NCBI GenBank assembly: GCA_024529925.1
Contig: JAFEUB010000783.1
Span: 380,001-444,000 of the forward strand
Source of the DNA: Ophthalmolycus amberensis
Lineage: Eukaryota; Chordata; Actinopteri; Perciformes; Zoarcidae
DNA: 64,000 nucleotides
Direction of reading: 5' to 3'
The notes under the pieces are model-generated. The model ran no database searches, was not told where the DNA came from, and saw only the letters and a program-made list of their open reading frames with translations. Of this stretch, positions 1-11,400 are shown piece by piece (the first letter of the stretch is position 1; each line of letters begins with the position of its first letter). The position numbers and the translations under genes were made by a program.

Positions 1-125
1 GACTACGGCTGCAGCCTCAGCTGTAGGGGCAGTGGGTTGCTGTACAGCGGCCGGGGTTCACAGCAGGAGTCGGGGATTGATCCAGCAACCTTGTGGTTAA
101 AGGCCGACCCGCTCTACCCACGTTT
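1..125 (-). repeat. Decayed tRNA-derived SINE fragment
   Basis: Read on the minus strand, this stretch carries a tRNA-like head: an A-box-like GTGGGTAGAGCGGG near its 5' end and a degenerate B-box-like GGATCAATCCCCG further on. The wording matches the better-preserved SINE at 35140-35390 (shared 'gggcagtgggttgc' and '-gggatcgaacc-' type blocks). It sits in an upstream intron of sh3glb2. The family assignment is by internal comparison only. The left edge is cut by the window. Confidence 0.5.
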
Positions 126-1332
126 ATGTCATTTCTAAAACGTATACAGTAATATTCTTGCACAAAATATTATACAATGAGAAAGATGCTTTCGCACAAT
201 AACACATGTTTAACACAGGAGGGCGCAATGCATCAACCATTCATCAGTGTGCAGCTGCAGAGAGCAAGGTCCGGTCCAGTCCAGCCTGCAGGCACAAACA
301 CAAGGAGCTGGACCTTGAGTGAGGCAGAAATACTTCAATCTGGTTCTGTCTTCATTTGGCACCTCTAATCACACACATTCTTGTTTTTTAAAGATATAAT
401 ATCCTTTCAACAATATTACCATTTTCCAAATTGACCATTTGCTAAATGATCGACCGCGGTGGAGCTTAAACATTCAATGCATCCCGACCACAGAGCCCAT
501 CATTGAGAAAGTAGAAGACAGAAGTAGAGACAGAGCTGTTGATTGTTCCGGCCGCAGCAACACCGACAGAAGCTGAAGGTGCATGTTGTGAACAAATGGA
601 GCAGGTATGCGGCTCACTTGCTGCTCTTTGCTTTATATTCGGTTCATGTTTGGTTCTTTTCTGTAAGATAGAAAAACTGAACTACAGGAAAGAAAATCAC
701 TTGATATCATTGGAACTTCCTCTTCGGATGTTTGTTGTCTAATGAAGCCAGTGCTCATGCTGCTGCTGCACGTTGATGCTCAGAGGTCTCATCAGTCCAA
801 CCTGCTGTCTGACCTTCATCTTGTGACACTGGATTGCACCTTAAGGACCGCTGTGAGAGCTATGATTGTGTGAGCAGAGCCACTGCTGTTGGTTGAAGAG
901 TTCAGCTGTTGCTGACACTTCAGAGAGTTATTATGCAAAATCCAAAATACGCTAGCAACCAAATTTGAAGTGAGGTCAATGATATATTAATTAGTTATAT
1001 ATTTAAAATCATCTCAGTACAAATGGCCGAGGTGTCACCGGATAATGTTAGAATCATACAGATGTATGAAAACTCTTTTGCCTATAAAATATAGATATGA
1101 AGAATTCATTAAATGATATTGATTTAATCAACTCTATTTCTGACTGTTTGATTTCAAGGTTCAGCTGGGTAGGAGTTGCCATAGCAACAGAGACGGACTA
1201 ACTAAACCAAGCTTCTGCAGATCCATTTAGATTCAGCTCCCCTCATGGGATCTATAAGCTTTGTGTCTAAATCGTTTCATGTCTGAGAATGGTTCATGAC
1301 TGCTTCTTTCTGTTCTCGTGCTGATCTCTCAG
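126..1332. other. sh3glb2 intron sequence, no recognised element
   Basis: AT-rich non-coding sequence upstream of the first visible sh3glb2 exon. The short open frames at 177-368 and 539-742 show no family resemblance and have no splice context. I could not find the exon encoding the preceding part of the BAR domain, so it should lie upstream of base 1. Confidence 0.6.
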
Positions 1333-1356
1333 CTGCTGAGCGAGGAAGTGGACAAA
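1333..1356 (+). CDS. sh3glb2: sh3glb2 24-nt microexon (BAR insert)
   Basis: A tiny phase-0 exon encoding LLSEEVDK, bounded by 'atctctcag' and 'gtaagtacc'. It is separated from the next exon by only an 85-nt intron. It matches the position and ending (-EVDK then AE-ELRV) of a short alternative insert in mammalian SH3GLB2, and a similar insert (-AEEVTK) in long neuronal SH3GLB1 isoforms. Such inserts lengthen the BAR region between two coiled-coil helices. Alternative use here is inferred. A TGC lies 12 nt before the exon, as in SRRM4-dependent microexons. Confidence 0.85.
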
Positions 1357-4300
1357 GTAAGTACCTTCAGTTGAGGACATGCAGTGTGTGTCTAGATGCC
1401 CTTTTGATGCTTCCTTCCTGTCCTGTCATTTCCACCTGCAGGCAGAGCACGAGCTCCGTGTCGCTCAGACCGAGTTTGACCGACAAGCTGAGGTGACCAG
1501 GCTGCTGCTGGAGGGCATCAGCAGCACGCATGTGAGTGACTGACCGTTCGTCTCCAGGACGTGCACAGCAGCGATGAGGACATGAATCATTGCTTTCTGT
1601 TTGTCCGACATGACGCACAGATTTACTGAATGCTCCAAAGGATGAATGAGCGTTCCCGTGGGGAGGAAGTAAATGGTGCACATTAATTGCCACGGTCAAC
1701 TCGAGCAAACGCACAAAGTTGTACCGTTACCGTGTTGACAGCGCTGCCCTTTCAAGGAGCAGGAGAGGAAAGAGATCGTGATCCTGTCTGGCTTGAGTGT
1801 TGGATGTTCGCTCGCCGTCCGTCAACCAAAACCACATAATTCACAAACAAAGGCATGATCGCTACTATGAAGCCACAATTTACAAAACAAGAACAGTAAC
1901 ATATGGGGACTATATTATATGCAGATCCCCAGTATTTTTACACCAGGTATTTATTTTATTTTGGTAACTTTTAGGCTGATCAATATAAATAAATGAAGAA
2001 ATTAGTAATTCCCCACCAGAATTCTTGGCACTCAAAAGATGGCTTTGAACCGGCATTTATACCATGGTGGGTCTAACTTCAACTCAAACTATTTACATCA
2101 AATAATATATAATAACTAGAAAATGCATTTCCTGCTGAAAATGCGTTGGAATGCTGAAAGCTGAAATGAATCTCAAAAACATTGCTGAAAATAGATATCC
2201 AATTTAAAAAAAATTGCAAAAAGCTTAATAATTCTAAAAGTTGAAAGATTACAAATATGAAGTTATATCACCCCTCTCCTGAAAGAGCTGAACATTTTGA
2301 TATTCGAACGGTTTCTGTAGCTTAAAAGAATTCCAGCGGTAGTGATATTTGTTGTAGAAGTTGTAGTTGTGGTAGAAGTATTATTAGCAGCACAAGTATT
2401 AGTAGCATTTGAATAAGTACTAGTTGTAGCAGTAGTGATATTTGTAGTAGTAGTAGAAGTTGTAGTCGAAGTATTAGTAATTAGAAGAAGTAGTAGAAGT
2501 AGTAGTATCAGTAGTAGTAATAGCTGTAGTAGTGGTCGTAGTATTTAATATAACGGTAGTAGTAGAATAAGTAGTAATAGTAAAGTCAGTTTTTGAAGTA
2601 GTAGTAGTACTAGTAGCAGTCGTACTAATAGCTTTAGTAGTATTAGTACTGGTAGTAGCAGTATTAGCAGTTGTGGTATAAGTAATAATAGTAATAGCAG
2701 TAGTGGTAGTAATAATATTTATGGTAGCAGTAGTAGTAATAGTAGCAACAGCAAAAGTTGAAGTAGTAGTAATACTAGAAATATTAGCAGTAGTAGTAGT
2801 ACTAGTAGCAGTCGTACTAATAGCTGTAGTAGTATCAGTACTGGTAGTAGCAGTAGTAGCAGTTTTGGTATCGGTAATAATAGTAGTGGTAATGGTAGTA
2901 ATAGCAGTAGTGGTAGTAATAATATTTATGGTAGCAGTAATAGCAGTAGTAGTAATAGTAGCAGTAATACTAGAAATATTAGCAGCAGTATTAGTAGTTG
3001 TCGCAGTATTAGTAAGAGCATTCATTATTTCAACAAAAAAGCCTAATTTTGAGCGAAACGTTTAAATACAGTTAATCCATGAGGCTTTTATTTTGAAAGG
3101 GTGGGACTGGGTGGGGGAGGGAGGGGGAGAGGAGACATAATCATCATGTTTGACACACATAAACAGAGGTTATTAAATGACAGGCTTCATCACAAGCAGT
3201 TCAGTTAGAATTCACTCTCTGGGGCTTTTATTTTGAAATGGGGTGTGGGGGAGAAGGGGAGAAGAGACAGAATCATGATGTTAGAATAAACACAAACCGG
3301 TTATTAAATGACAGGCTCATCACAAGCATTTCAGTTAGGATTCATTCTGTGGGGCTTTTATTTTAAAATGGCGTGTGTGTGTGTGTGTGGGGGGGGGGGG
3401 GAAAGACCTCTAAAGATCCCTAAGACCTGAATGACTGTATGAGAGAGAGACACACAGAGAGATAGAGGGAGACGAGTGTATGTGCGCGTGTGTCTGTGAG
3501 TCTGTGTGTTTATCAACATCACTAATTGGCTCAATCGCGAACACCTGTGTGCCTGAAGCCATTTCATGGAGATAAAACAGGGAAACACCTCAAACAAATC
3601 ATCAAAACTCCCATAACCGTAGCTCCTATTGCTCTGATATTAATAATTGAGAGGAAGGATGACTTGAGAAACAGATCCTATAAAAATTGTTTCTGTAGTG
3701 TAAAAAATGGCGATCTAGAAATGTGTTCTGTGGAAGATGTTTTTGAAGCAAAATTTAACATTGGTCTCTATGGAGCAGAAAGTTGGTTTTCCTCTCAATT
3801 AACGGCTTCTGTGTCAAATGTGTAACTCTGTGGAATTCCACAGAAAATATTCTCCATAGAGATCCCATTGAAAATAAAAAGCTTAATAATTCAAAAAGTT
3901 TAAAGGTTAGAAATATGAAAAGTCATAGCACCCCTCTGGTGAAAGAGCTGAACATTTTGATAGTTGAACGGTTTCTGTAGCTTAAAAAATGAAGGAGAAG
4001 AAGAGGTGGGACGGAAGAAGTTGAATAAAGATTCGAAGAACAATAGTTGGAATGCTTAACAGCATTCCAACAATAAAGAAACAGGATAACAATAGTTGGA
4101 ATGCTTAACAGCATTCCAACAATTAGAGAGTTGGTGATGAATTGTGACTAAATGTTCTGAGGGGTGGGGAGCTCAGTATGAATCCTGCCCAACCATTGCT
4201 TGGCTCTGAGCAGTTTCCAGGCAACCATTGAAAACTCCTTGAAGTTACCAAACGAAATCCTCCTAAATCCTTAACTGCTTGTTGGTCTTGGTGCAGATTA

Positions 4301-7300
4301 AGTAATCAGGATATAACATGTTAATTATTGAGCTTTAGAAGTGATGGTAGGTGGATTTTGCTGCTTTTGGATAGAACCCTAGCTGTTTCCCCTGTTTCCA
4401 GTCTTTCTGCTAAGCTAAGCTAACGGGCTAACGGGCTGGCTTTAGCCTTCTATTTAAAGGATGAGTGTGAGAATGGTTTGGATCTTCTCAGCTACCTCTT
4501 CAGCAGAAAGCGAATCAGCTTGCATTGTTTTGTGCACTCGCCTGTCAGCCACCAATAAAGTGCCACATGAAGAGAACTGGAGCTTTAAAGGAACACTGTC
4601 AATATAATTCACATGCAAGGAGGCACATGTCATTCCAGGCTGTGCTGGACACACTGCGATGTCTGACACACCACCATTATACACGTGGTGAATGAAGGAC
4701 AGTCTTGGTTGTATTCATGATGAGCTTCTGACTGAAGTAAGGAGAGCATTGTAATAGTAGTTGGCACTGAGGGGCCCCGGGCCCTTCTGTGTGAAGTTGG
4801 CATGTTCAGCATGGATTCTCTCCAGCTTCCTCCCACAGTCCAAAGACATGCAGCTGAGGTTCATTGATGGTCCGTTGATGACTAACTTGCCCGTAGGTGT
4901 GACTGTGAGTGTGAATGGATGTCAGACCTGCGATAGTCTGGAGACCTGTCCAGGGTCAACCCTGCCTTCTCCCAATGTTGGCTCCAGCCCCCCGTCACCC
5001 AGAGAAGGATAAGCGGTCTGATTATAATCTTGGTGTATAGACTGTAGGTATGTTTCATGTTCTGACTTCATCTTTTGCTTTCTCTCCTCAGCTCAACCAC
5101 CTGCGATGTCTGCAGGATTTTGCAGAGGCTCAGGCCACTTACTACGCCCAGTGTCATCACTACATGCAGGACCTTCAGAGGGAGCTCAACAAGTGAGGAT
5201 TCCCTGCTGTTGGCAGCTTCATCTTTAACATGTGTCTGAAAGAGGTAGATTAGATGAGGACAGCTCAGTCACTCAGGTCCAAGGGTAATGGGACTTGAAA
5301 GGATAAATGAGCTTTCAAAATGTTTCAGATAAAACATGAGTTTTACTGCACACTGGTGCCACAGAGTTTATACAGCCCCCTCTTCATTCTTTCACTATTT
5401 CCAGTTGCTCAATGAGGTCTTTGAATTATTTAGCATGAACAGATAACGCCGCTCTTTGTCACGAAGGCTCATTCTTATATCGCGATTGAAGGCAACATCG
5501 ACCTACAGTACAGGTGCCAGACATGGACAGATTGATCATTCTCGTCTGTCTCATGTCTGAAGAATGCCAACACACAGTACACCTTAATCCACGATGAATG
5601 GCCACTTCTCCTTATACCGCGGTATCCCACCGTTCACCATGGTCTTCTGTGGTACACCAGTACACCAGTAGTGAGTTGATTAGCTGGTGTCAGGACCAAC
5701 CTTGATCCACAGATATGAAGATACCATGTTTGATTCCAGGTCGGCCCGACCTCTCTGGGGCCCTAAGCTGAATTCTGCTTCGTGTAAAAATGAAGCTTAC
5801 ACCTACAAATACACTAAGTGCAGATGCATGAATACGTGCATGACAGGATGCTGCGTCATTAACGGACAATGCTCAAAATCAATTCAGCAAAACTGCGGCG
5901 CTAAAACACGCATTCCGCCACAGACTCGAGAGCACGGTCCATTCAAATATTATTCACATCAGAGGGAACAATATTAACCATATCATAAAAACGACGCCAT
6001 AGACAAATGAACACAGTAGTAATGCTACTGCAGATGTAAACACAAAAGCACTTCACTTACCAGAGCTGCTGTTCACTATCTAAAGACAAAGTGCATCCTC
6101 CTTTCTTTGTTAACAAAGAGTTTAATCTCACGGTTGTTCAGTACATCCGTGTGTTGTAGTTCCAGTAAGAAGTCCTTCTCCATTCATGGACGCCAGTGAA
6201 GACAGTCGAGCCTCCCCAGTTGTATTTCTTGAATACATTTTAATGCGTTTGAGGCTGAAAATGTCCGCTCCACAGAGGCAGCAGATATTGGGATTGTCAC
6301 CGCCCAACATGTCAGGCTAGCCCACTGACCAATCACGTACTCGTAGACCAGCTAGCAGCTCTGACACGTCAAAGAATACGCCCAACATGTCAAACTAAAG
6401 ATCTGATTGGTTGAACACTGACAATCAACAACATCATCCCCATTCACTTAAACTGCACATGGATGCACTTGTGAGTCTGCAGGCCTCGGGCCTCTGTTCT
6501 ACCTAGAGACACAGAGGTGAGATCTGATTGGATAAAAGCTCTACTTAAAACAAGCTGCACTGGAAGCAGAGCAACTGAGGAAGACAGGAGCTGTGCAATG
6601 AGAACATAAGATAATGGGGGAAATATGTATATCAATTATAATACATGTAGTGTATTTAAGAAAAATGATTCAACTATAAAATAGCTTTAACTTTGTGATT
6701 CTGCCCTGACGGCCCACCACTGGCCTATACGAGCAGAATGAGGTATTAACATTTATTGAATAGAATATTTTTAATTCTTGATAGTCTTAAGATGAGTGAA
6801 AATTTGTGTTCACAATTGTATCATTATCACGAATGCATTATGTACATGCTGTAGCTGGTTAAGGTGGACTATAACATTGTATTATATTCTATAAGTTATA
6901 TTTTTGTATGTAAAATCAATCTCTTCAAAGCTATTGGTGACTAAAAAAAAGTTAAAAATATATATTAATTAAAAGTTAGACTTGATTATAAAAATATCCC
7001 CATAGTCGAAGTTATGAAATAGAAAGTCGAAGTTATGAGATACCTAAACACAGTCACAGAAGCAGCTCTTTGGCTGGTTACTGTACACTTGACATGGAAA
7101 TGCATTGTGAGTACATTGAAGACTACTTTAAACGTGTCTTTAAAACACATTAAATACTTCATGTGGGATTGTGCAAACGCACCCTTGAAAGGATTTTAAG
7201 CTTTGAACAAAGTTATTGTAATAACTTGTGCTTGATATTTGTCTTTGATATTTTCTTTAATAGTTTGATCTTTGATAGGGTTGAGAAACTCACATTACTC

Positions 7301-8455
7301 TAAGTTAAAATGATTTATGTTATAATAACAGAAATGTGCTTAAATATATTTTTACATTTATATAACTGCATGTACCATATTTTTACACTTGAATAAACAA
7401 TAATCAAATGCAGAGAGAGTAGTTACATTTACACAGTCTTACATTTACAACCGGCCCTTTGAGGCGACCGTGATGCTGATGTGGCCCAGAGTGAAGATGA
7501 GTTTGAGACCCCTGCTTTAAATTATATATAACAATACTATTTTTCATTTTATCAGACCCATTCAAACTGTCTCTCCCTGATTTCCTTTTATACATTTCTA
7601 CTATTTGTCCTATGGCCTGAGTAGGCTTCTTCATGGTTATTCTTTACTAAGAGATGTGCATGCATCCACACTGCCCTGCAGTATACCCAACTCATCAACC
7701 TGTTTACTGTCAATCCTTTGCTTTCCATTTTGCATTAGTCCAGAGTTGTAACTAAACCCGACTGAGGGACTAGATAAGCATTGTCATGTTGTAAAAGCAT
7801 GTGCTCCTATGGAGGGACATCATGCCATAGTTTCCGGACTGGTAGCTGCAGAGGCTGCTGCTGGAGTTTCATTGTGTTCCCGCGTGACGCAGCTCTCTGA
7901 AGCTGCAGTAAATAAAGACTGTTGGTGTTAATCAAATGTAATGGTTAGTATTTCACTCTCCCTTTTATCAGGCACAAAGTCAGAAGAGCCCTGGAAGTGA
8001 CTGGCAAGCCAGCAAAACCAAGACAGACCAAGAGATGCTCGGTTAGCAAGACAGACTAGAGAGAGTTGTGATGAAAGCTCGCACAGCAACTTTACAGTTC
8101 TCTTATTTGCTGTCATCAAACTTGGAAAGGAGAGAACACGCACACCTGATTGCCTGATTCACTCATGATATTTCGTTTCTCTTTTCACTTCCTCCTCTCA
8201 TTAACGTTGCAAACCTTGACAAACGCTGTGACACCAGGGGAGGCGGGTCCTTTTGTAATTTGCGGGGACCTACTCGACTTGCGTAGTGAGCGTATGGTAT
8301 GAAAGTTCTGGTGGGGCAACACAATATTCATACAAGAAAATGTGATGACGCAATCCAAACATACCATAGATCAGGGGTGCCCACACTTTTTCGGCTTGCG
8401 AGCTACTTTTAAAATGACCAAGTCAAAATGATCTACCTACATTAAAAATGCTGAA

Positions 8456-8486
<31 letters not shown>

Positions 8487-11400
8487 GTATACTTTATATT
8501 TACAATACATGTTGGCGTACCTTGCATAACTGCATGAACCCTTATGGCACAATGCAATTCTGTACATTTTTGGTCATTACCTTACTCTGATGACTTGCAC
8601 TGAATGGGATTGGCCAGAGTTGCATAGTCCGGACAGTAGCTGCTGGTATCCGCCTCAAGCAGACTTCAGATGATCATCAGTCATGGTGGAACGGTGTTTG
8701 GACTTAATGTTCTTCATGTGGGAAAAGGCTGACTCACATAAATGAGTAGAGCCGAATAATGCAGTCAAGAAGGTATCGCATGTCCTCATGTTTGGGGACT
8801 TTTCCTCTGTGAGGAAACTGTCCGTGAGCCCTGGACTTCAGCTGAATGTCAGCTTGCAGTGTCAACATCTCATCCTCCACTCCAGACGAGTTCAGGTGAA
8901 ACAGCGTTGACATTTTTGATGCGAGTAAATCAACCTCAATATCTTCCCGAAATGTGCAGCACATAAGTGTAGCAACTGGCTCGAGTAAAGCAAAGTCTGG
9001 AAAGCGTTTGTCAAACTCTGACAGACACTTGTCAACCTGCTCTGTGTAGCGCGCACTGTCACGTTACGCACACGCCTTCCGCTGAGTCTCCAGTTCTGAC
9101 GCCAGGTTTTGGAAGTTTCCCAAATCATTGCGCTACAGCTTTAGCTTCTTTAGTATTGTAGCGACCCTGTAAAGTGGGTTGCCGGTTCTGTGTTGGGAGC
9201 TAGTGATTGTGGGGTGAGACCGGAACCGGAAGGAGAGTTGTTGTTGTTGTTGTGTAAACACACTGTAGTAGTTCGACGACTAATGTTCGCTAGAGACTCG
9301 GAAATAAGAGTGACGGTTGTGATGAATAAACCTATTGAAAGGACATTTGATCTACCTCCACGATCGACCGGTCGATCGCGATCGACGTATTGGGCACCCC
9401 TGCTCTAGATGTATCACATTGAACCATACTCTCACAGCCAAGCGTGCTAGTGAGAGAGGGATTGCTCTGACCAATACATCAACTGCAGTGATGACAAAAT
9501 TTCAATTTCACACTTTCCACAAAGTTTTATACAGGTTATAATTCTGCCAAGAACATACCTTATTTCTTCAGTCTGACAGTTTGTTCAATGCCACATCTGT
9601 ACGCACCGTCAAGCTGAGAGGCAACGTTGGTTGTTCACAGTGAGCCCAACTTAATGACATCATCCACTTGTTTTACCAGCCTTTCTGAAAGATGTTTAGA
9701 GTCTTTAAATCCACTTGCTGTCCAGACAGTTTCCTCTCCGATAAGAAGACATGGAGGGCTTTTGATGATATGCTAGCAGTTAGCCAAGTTTCCCTTTGAA
9801 CCACTCGTGGTTGAATTGTCTTTTTTTGATCCTTTCCTTCTTGACATATGATTTAGTCATCCGGTTGATGTGGTCCCAAACCTTTTATTCATTTTTGCTC
9901 GGGGGGTAAAGTGCTAAATTGTACTGTAGTTAAATAATCCACACGAGTCATCACTACTGTTCAATATCCAGTACAATATCCGTCCCTCTTCAGCTAGCTA
10001 GCAAGACATGTACACCCTTTCATCATTCAAATCAACCAATGGGATGCTTCTAGGGGCCCTGCCCATCAGGCCCCACTCACAATCTAAACGTTCACGTTGA
10101 ACGTGCACACATGCACAAATAGTTTGTCGGTCCAGAGCTACAAGTGCAGTAAGGCCAGTTCTGCCGTCCCCCACCAAGCAGAAACGGGCAAACAGCATCA
10201 GGCACAGAGACGATACGTGGAATTCCACTTCAACAACTCTACTCCTTCATTTGTCCTCCAATGTTCACACAGATGTGCTAATGCCGTCAGCGCCCCCCAC
10301 CCTACTGCAGCGGTCTGTCCCGACCCCGTCTCCTCTGCTTTCCTGTCTGGACCATCATCTCCCGGGGCCACAGTCTCCTCTCAGTCTAGCCAAAGGCCCG
10401 GCACGCTGGCTATGGAGCAGACACAGCTCCCTGTCACAGGCACGAGAAAGGCCAAGGTCCTGTACGACTACGACGCCCACGATGTAAGCGAGCTGTCCCT
10501 CCTGGCTGATGAGGTAAAGTAGGATATTCTGATTCACCCCACACCCACATCTCTGTTAGATAAGGAGCTGGACCTACTCATGAACAGAAAGCAGCTAGAA
10601 GACTTTTAGCTGCGAGACTGGTACAGAGTACAGAATATTGAATATTAAAAATCGATATATACTTTGAGCATTTCTGTTTCTCATATTTAGGCTGAAAATA
10701 TATACCTCAGTTTCTCACATGTGGATCAACCCATCTACCAACCCATCTTTAAGATTAAAAGTTTTAAGCCGCCATTTACTTATTCATTGCAGGGTCCGAA
10801 GGCGCTGTGGCCTTTCCCCGCATACACTCATTAAAAGATAGGCTCACATTTTTCAAATGTGTTTCAAAACAATATTCACACATGTATCTTGAAATAATTA
10901 TGATACGCCTGGGGACAGGTTGTGTGTGACTGAGCGTGCGCCTCTCTGCAGCAAACCATCATGTTCTGGGTGTCCAGTTAGGGCTGCATGATCCAGGTCC
11001 TGGTGGTTTCACTAGTAGTAACACAGCTGAGTGCATCTCTGACCCCCATCTGCTACTCTGTGACCAGAGAAACTTGGAGAGTTTGACTTTGTGTTTTGGC
11101 ACAATTGTATGAGGTGTATGATGCATGACCTGGAGCCTGTATGCTTGTATGAAGTTACTTGTTTTTGAGTTTGAATGAAGTTAGTTTGAGGCTTTACAGC
11201 ACTGGTTGTATTCATTTTAATCACACACTACAGCAGTGGTGGTTGCAGACACCTGGTGGAGATCTTCACATTCTACTGAGTGCACCTCTCTAGTTGGTAG
11301 CTGTGATTCTTCCACCGGCCCTGAGGTGATCTCTTTTGAGGACAACTTCAATGTAAGAGATGGAAAACAAATTCCACAGTCTTCATTCTTTGAAAACATC

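Larger units (their letters stand above)
1532..5091 (+). other. sh3glb2 intron with repeats
   Basis: A 3.56-kb intron. It contains the trinucleotide array, a G-rich tandem repeat, the paired 'tagttggaatgc' hairpins and a plus-strand dispersed repeat, all listed separately. No further exon was found. Confidence 0.8.
5193..10272 (+). other. sh3glb2 intron with hAT remnants
   Basis: A 5.08-kb intron. It holds a family-1 hAT fragment (6010-6722), another hAT end near 7498 and a hAT/GTF2IRD2-like remnant (8372-9402). The stretches 5200-6010, 6723-7385, 7500-8370 and 9403-10272 show nothing I can name. Confidence 0.8.

Noticed and set aside
2474..3065. 183-codon Thr-rich minus ORF and 120-codon Val-rich plus ORF
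   Set aside because: Both are translations of the trinucleotide array, with no start context, no conservation signal and no splice sites.
10308..10310. Alternative acceptor 'ctactgcag' for the sh3glb2 linker exon
   Set aside because: It would place the KAKVLYDYDAHD frame out of phase with the preceding exon; the acceptor at 10271-10272 fits.
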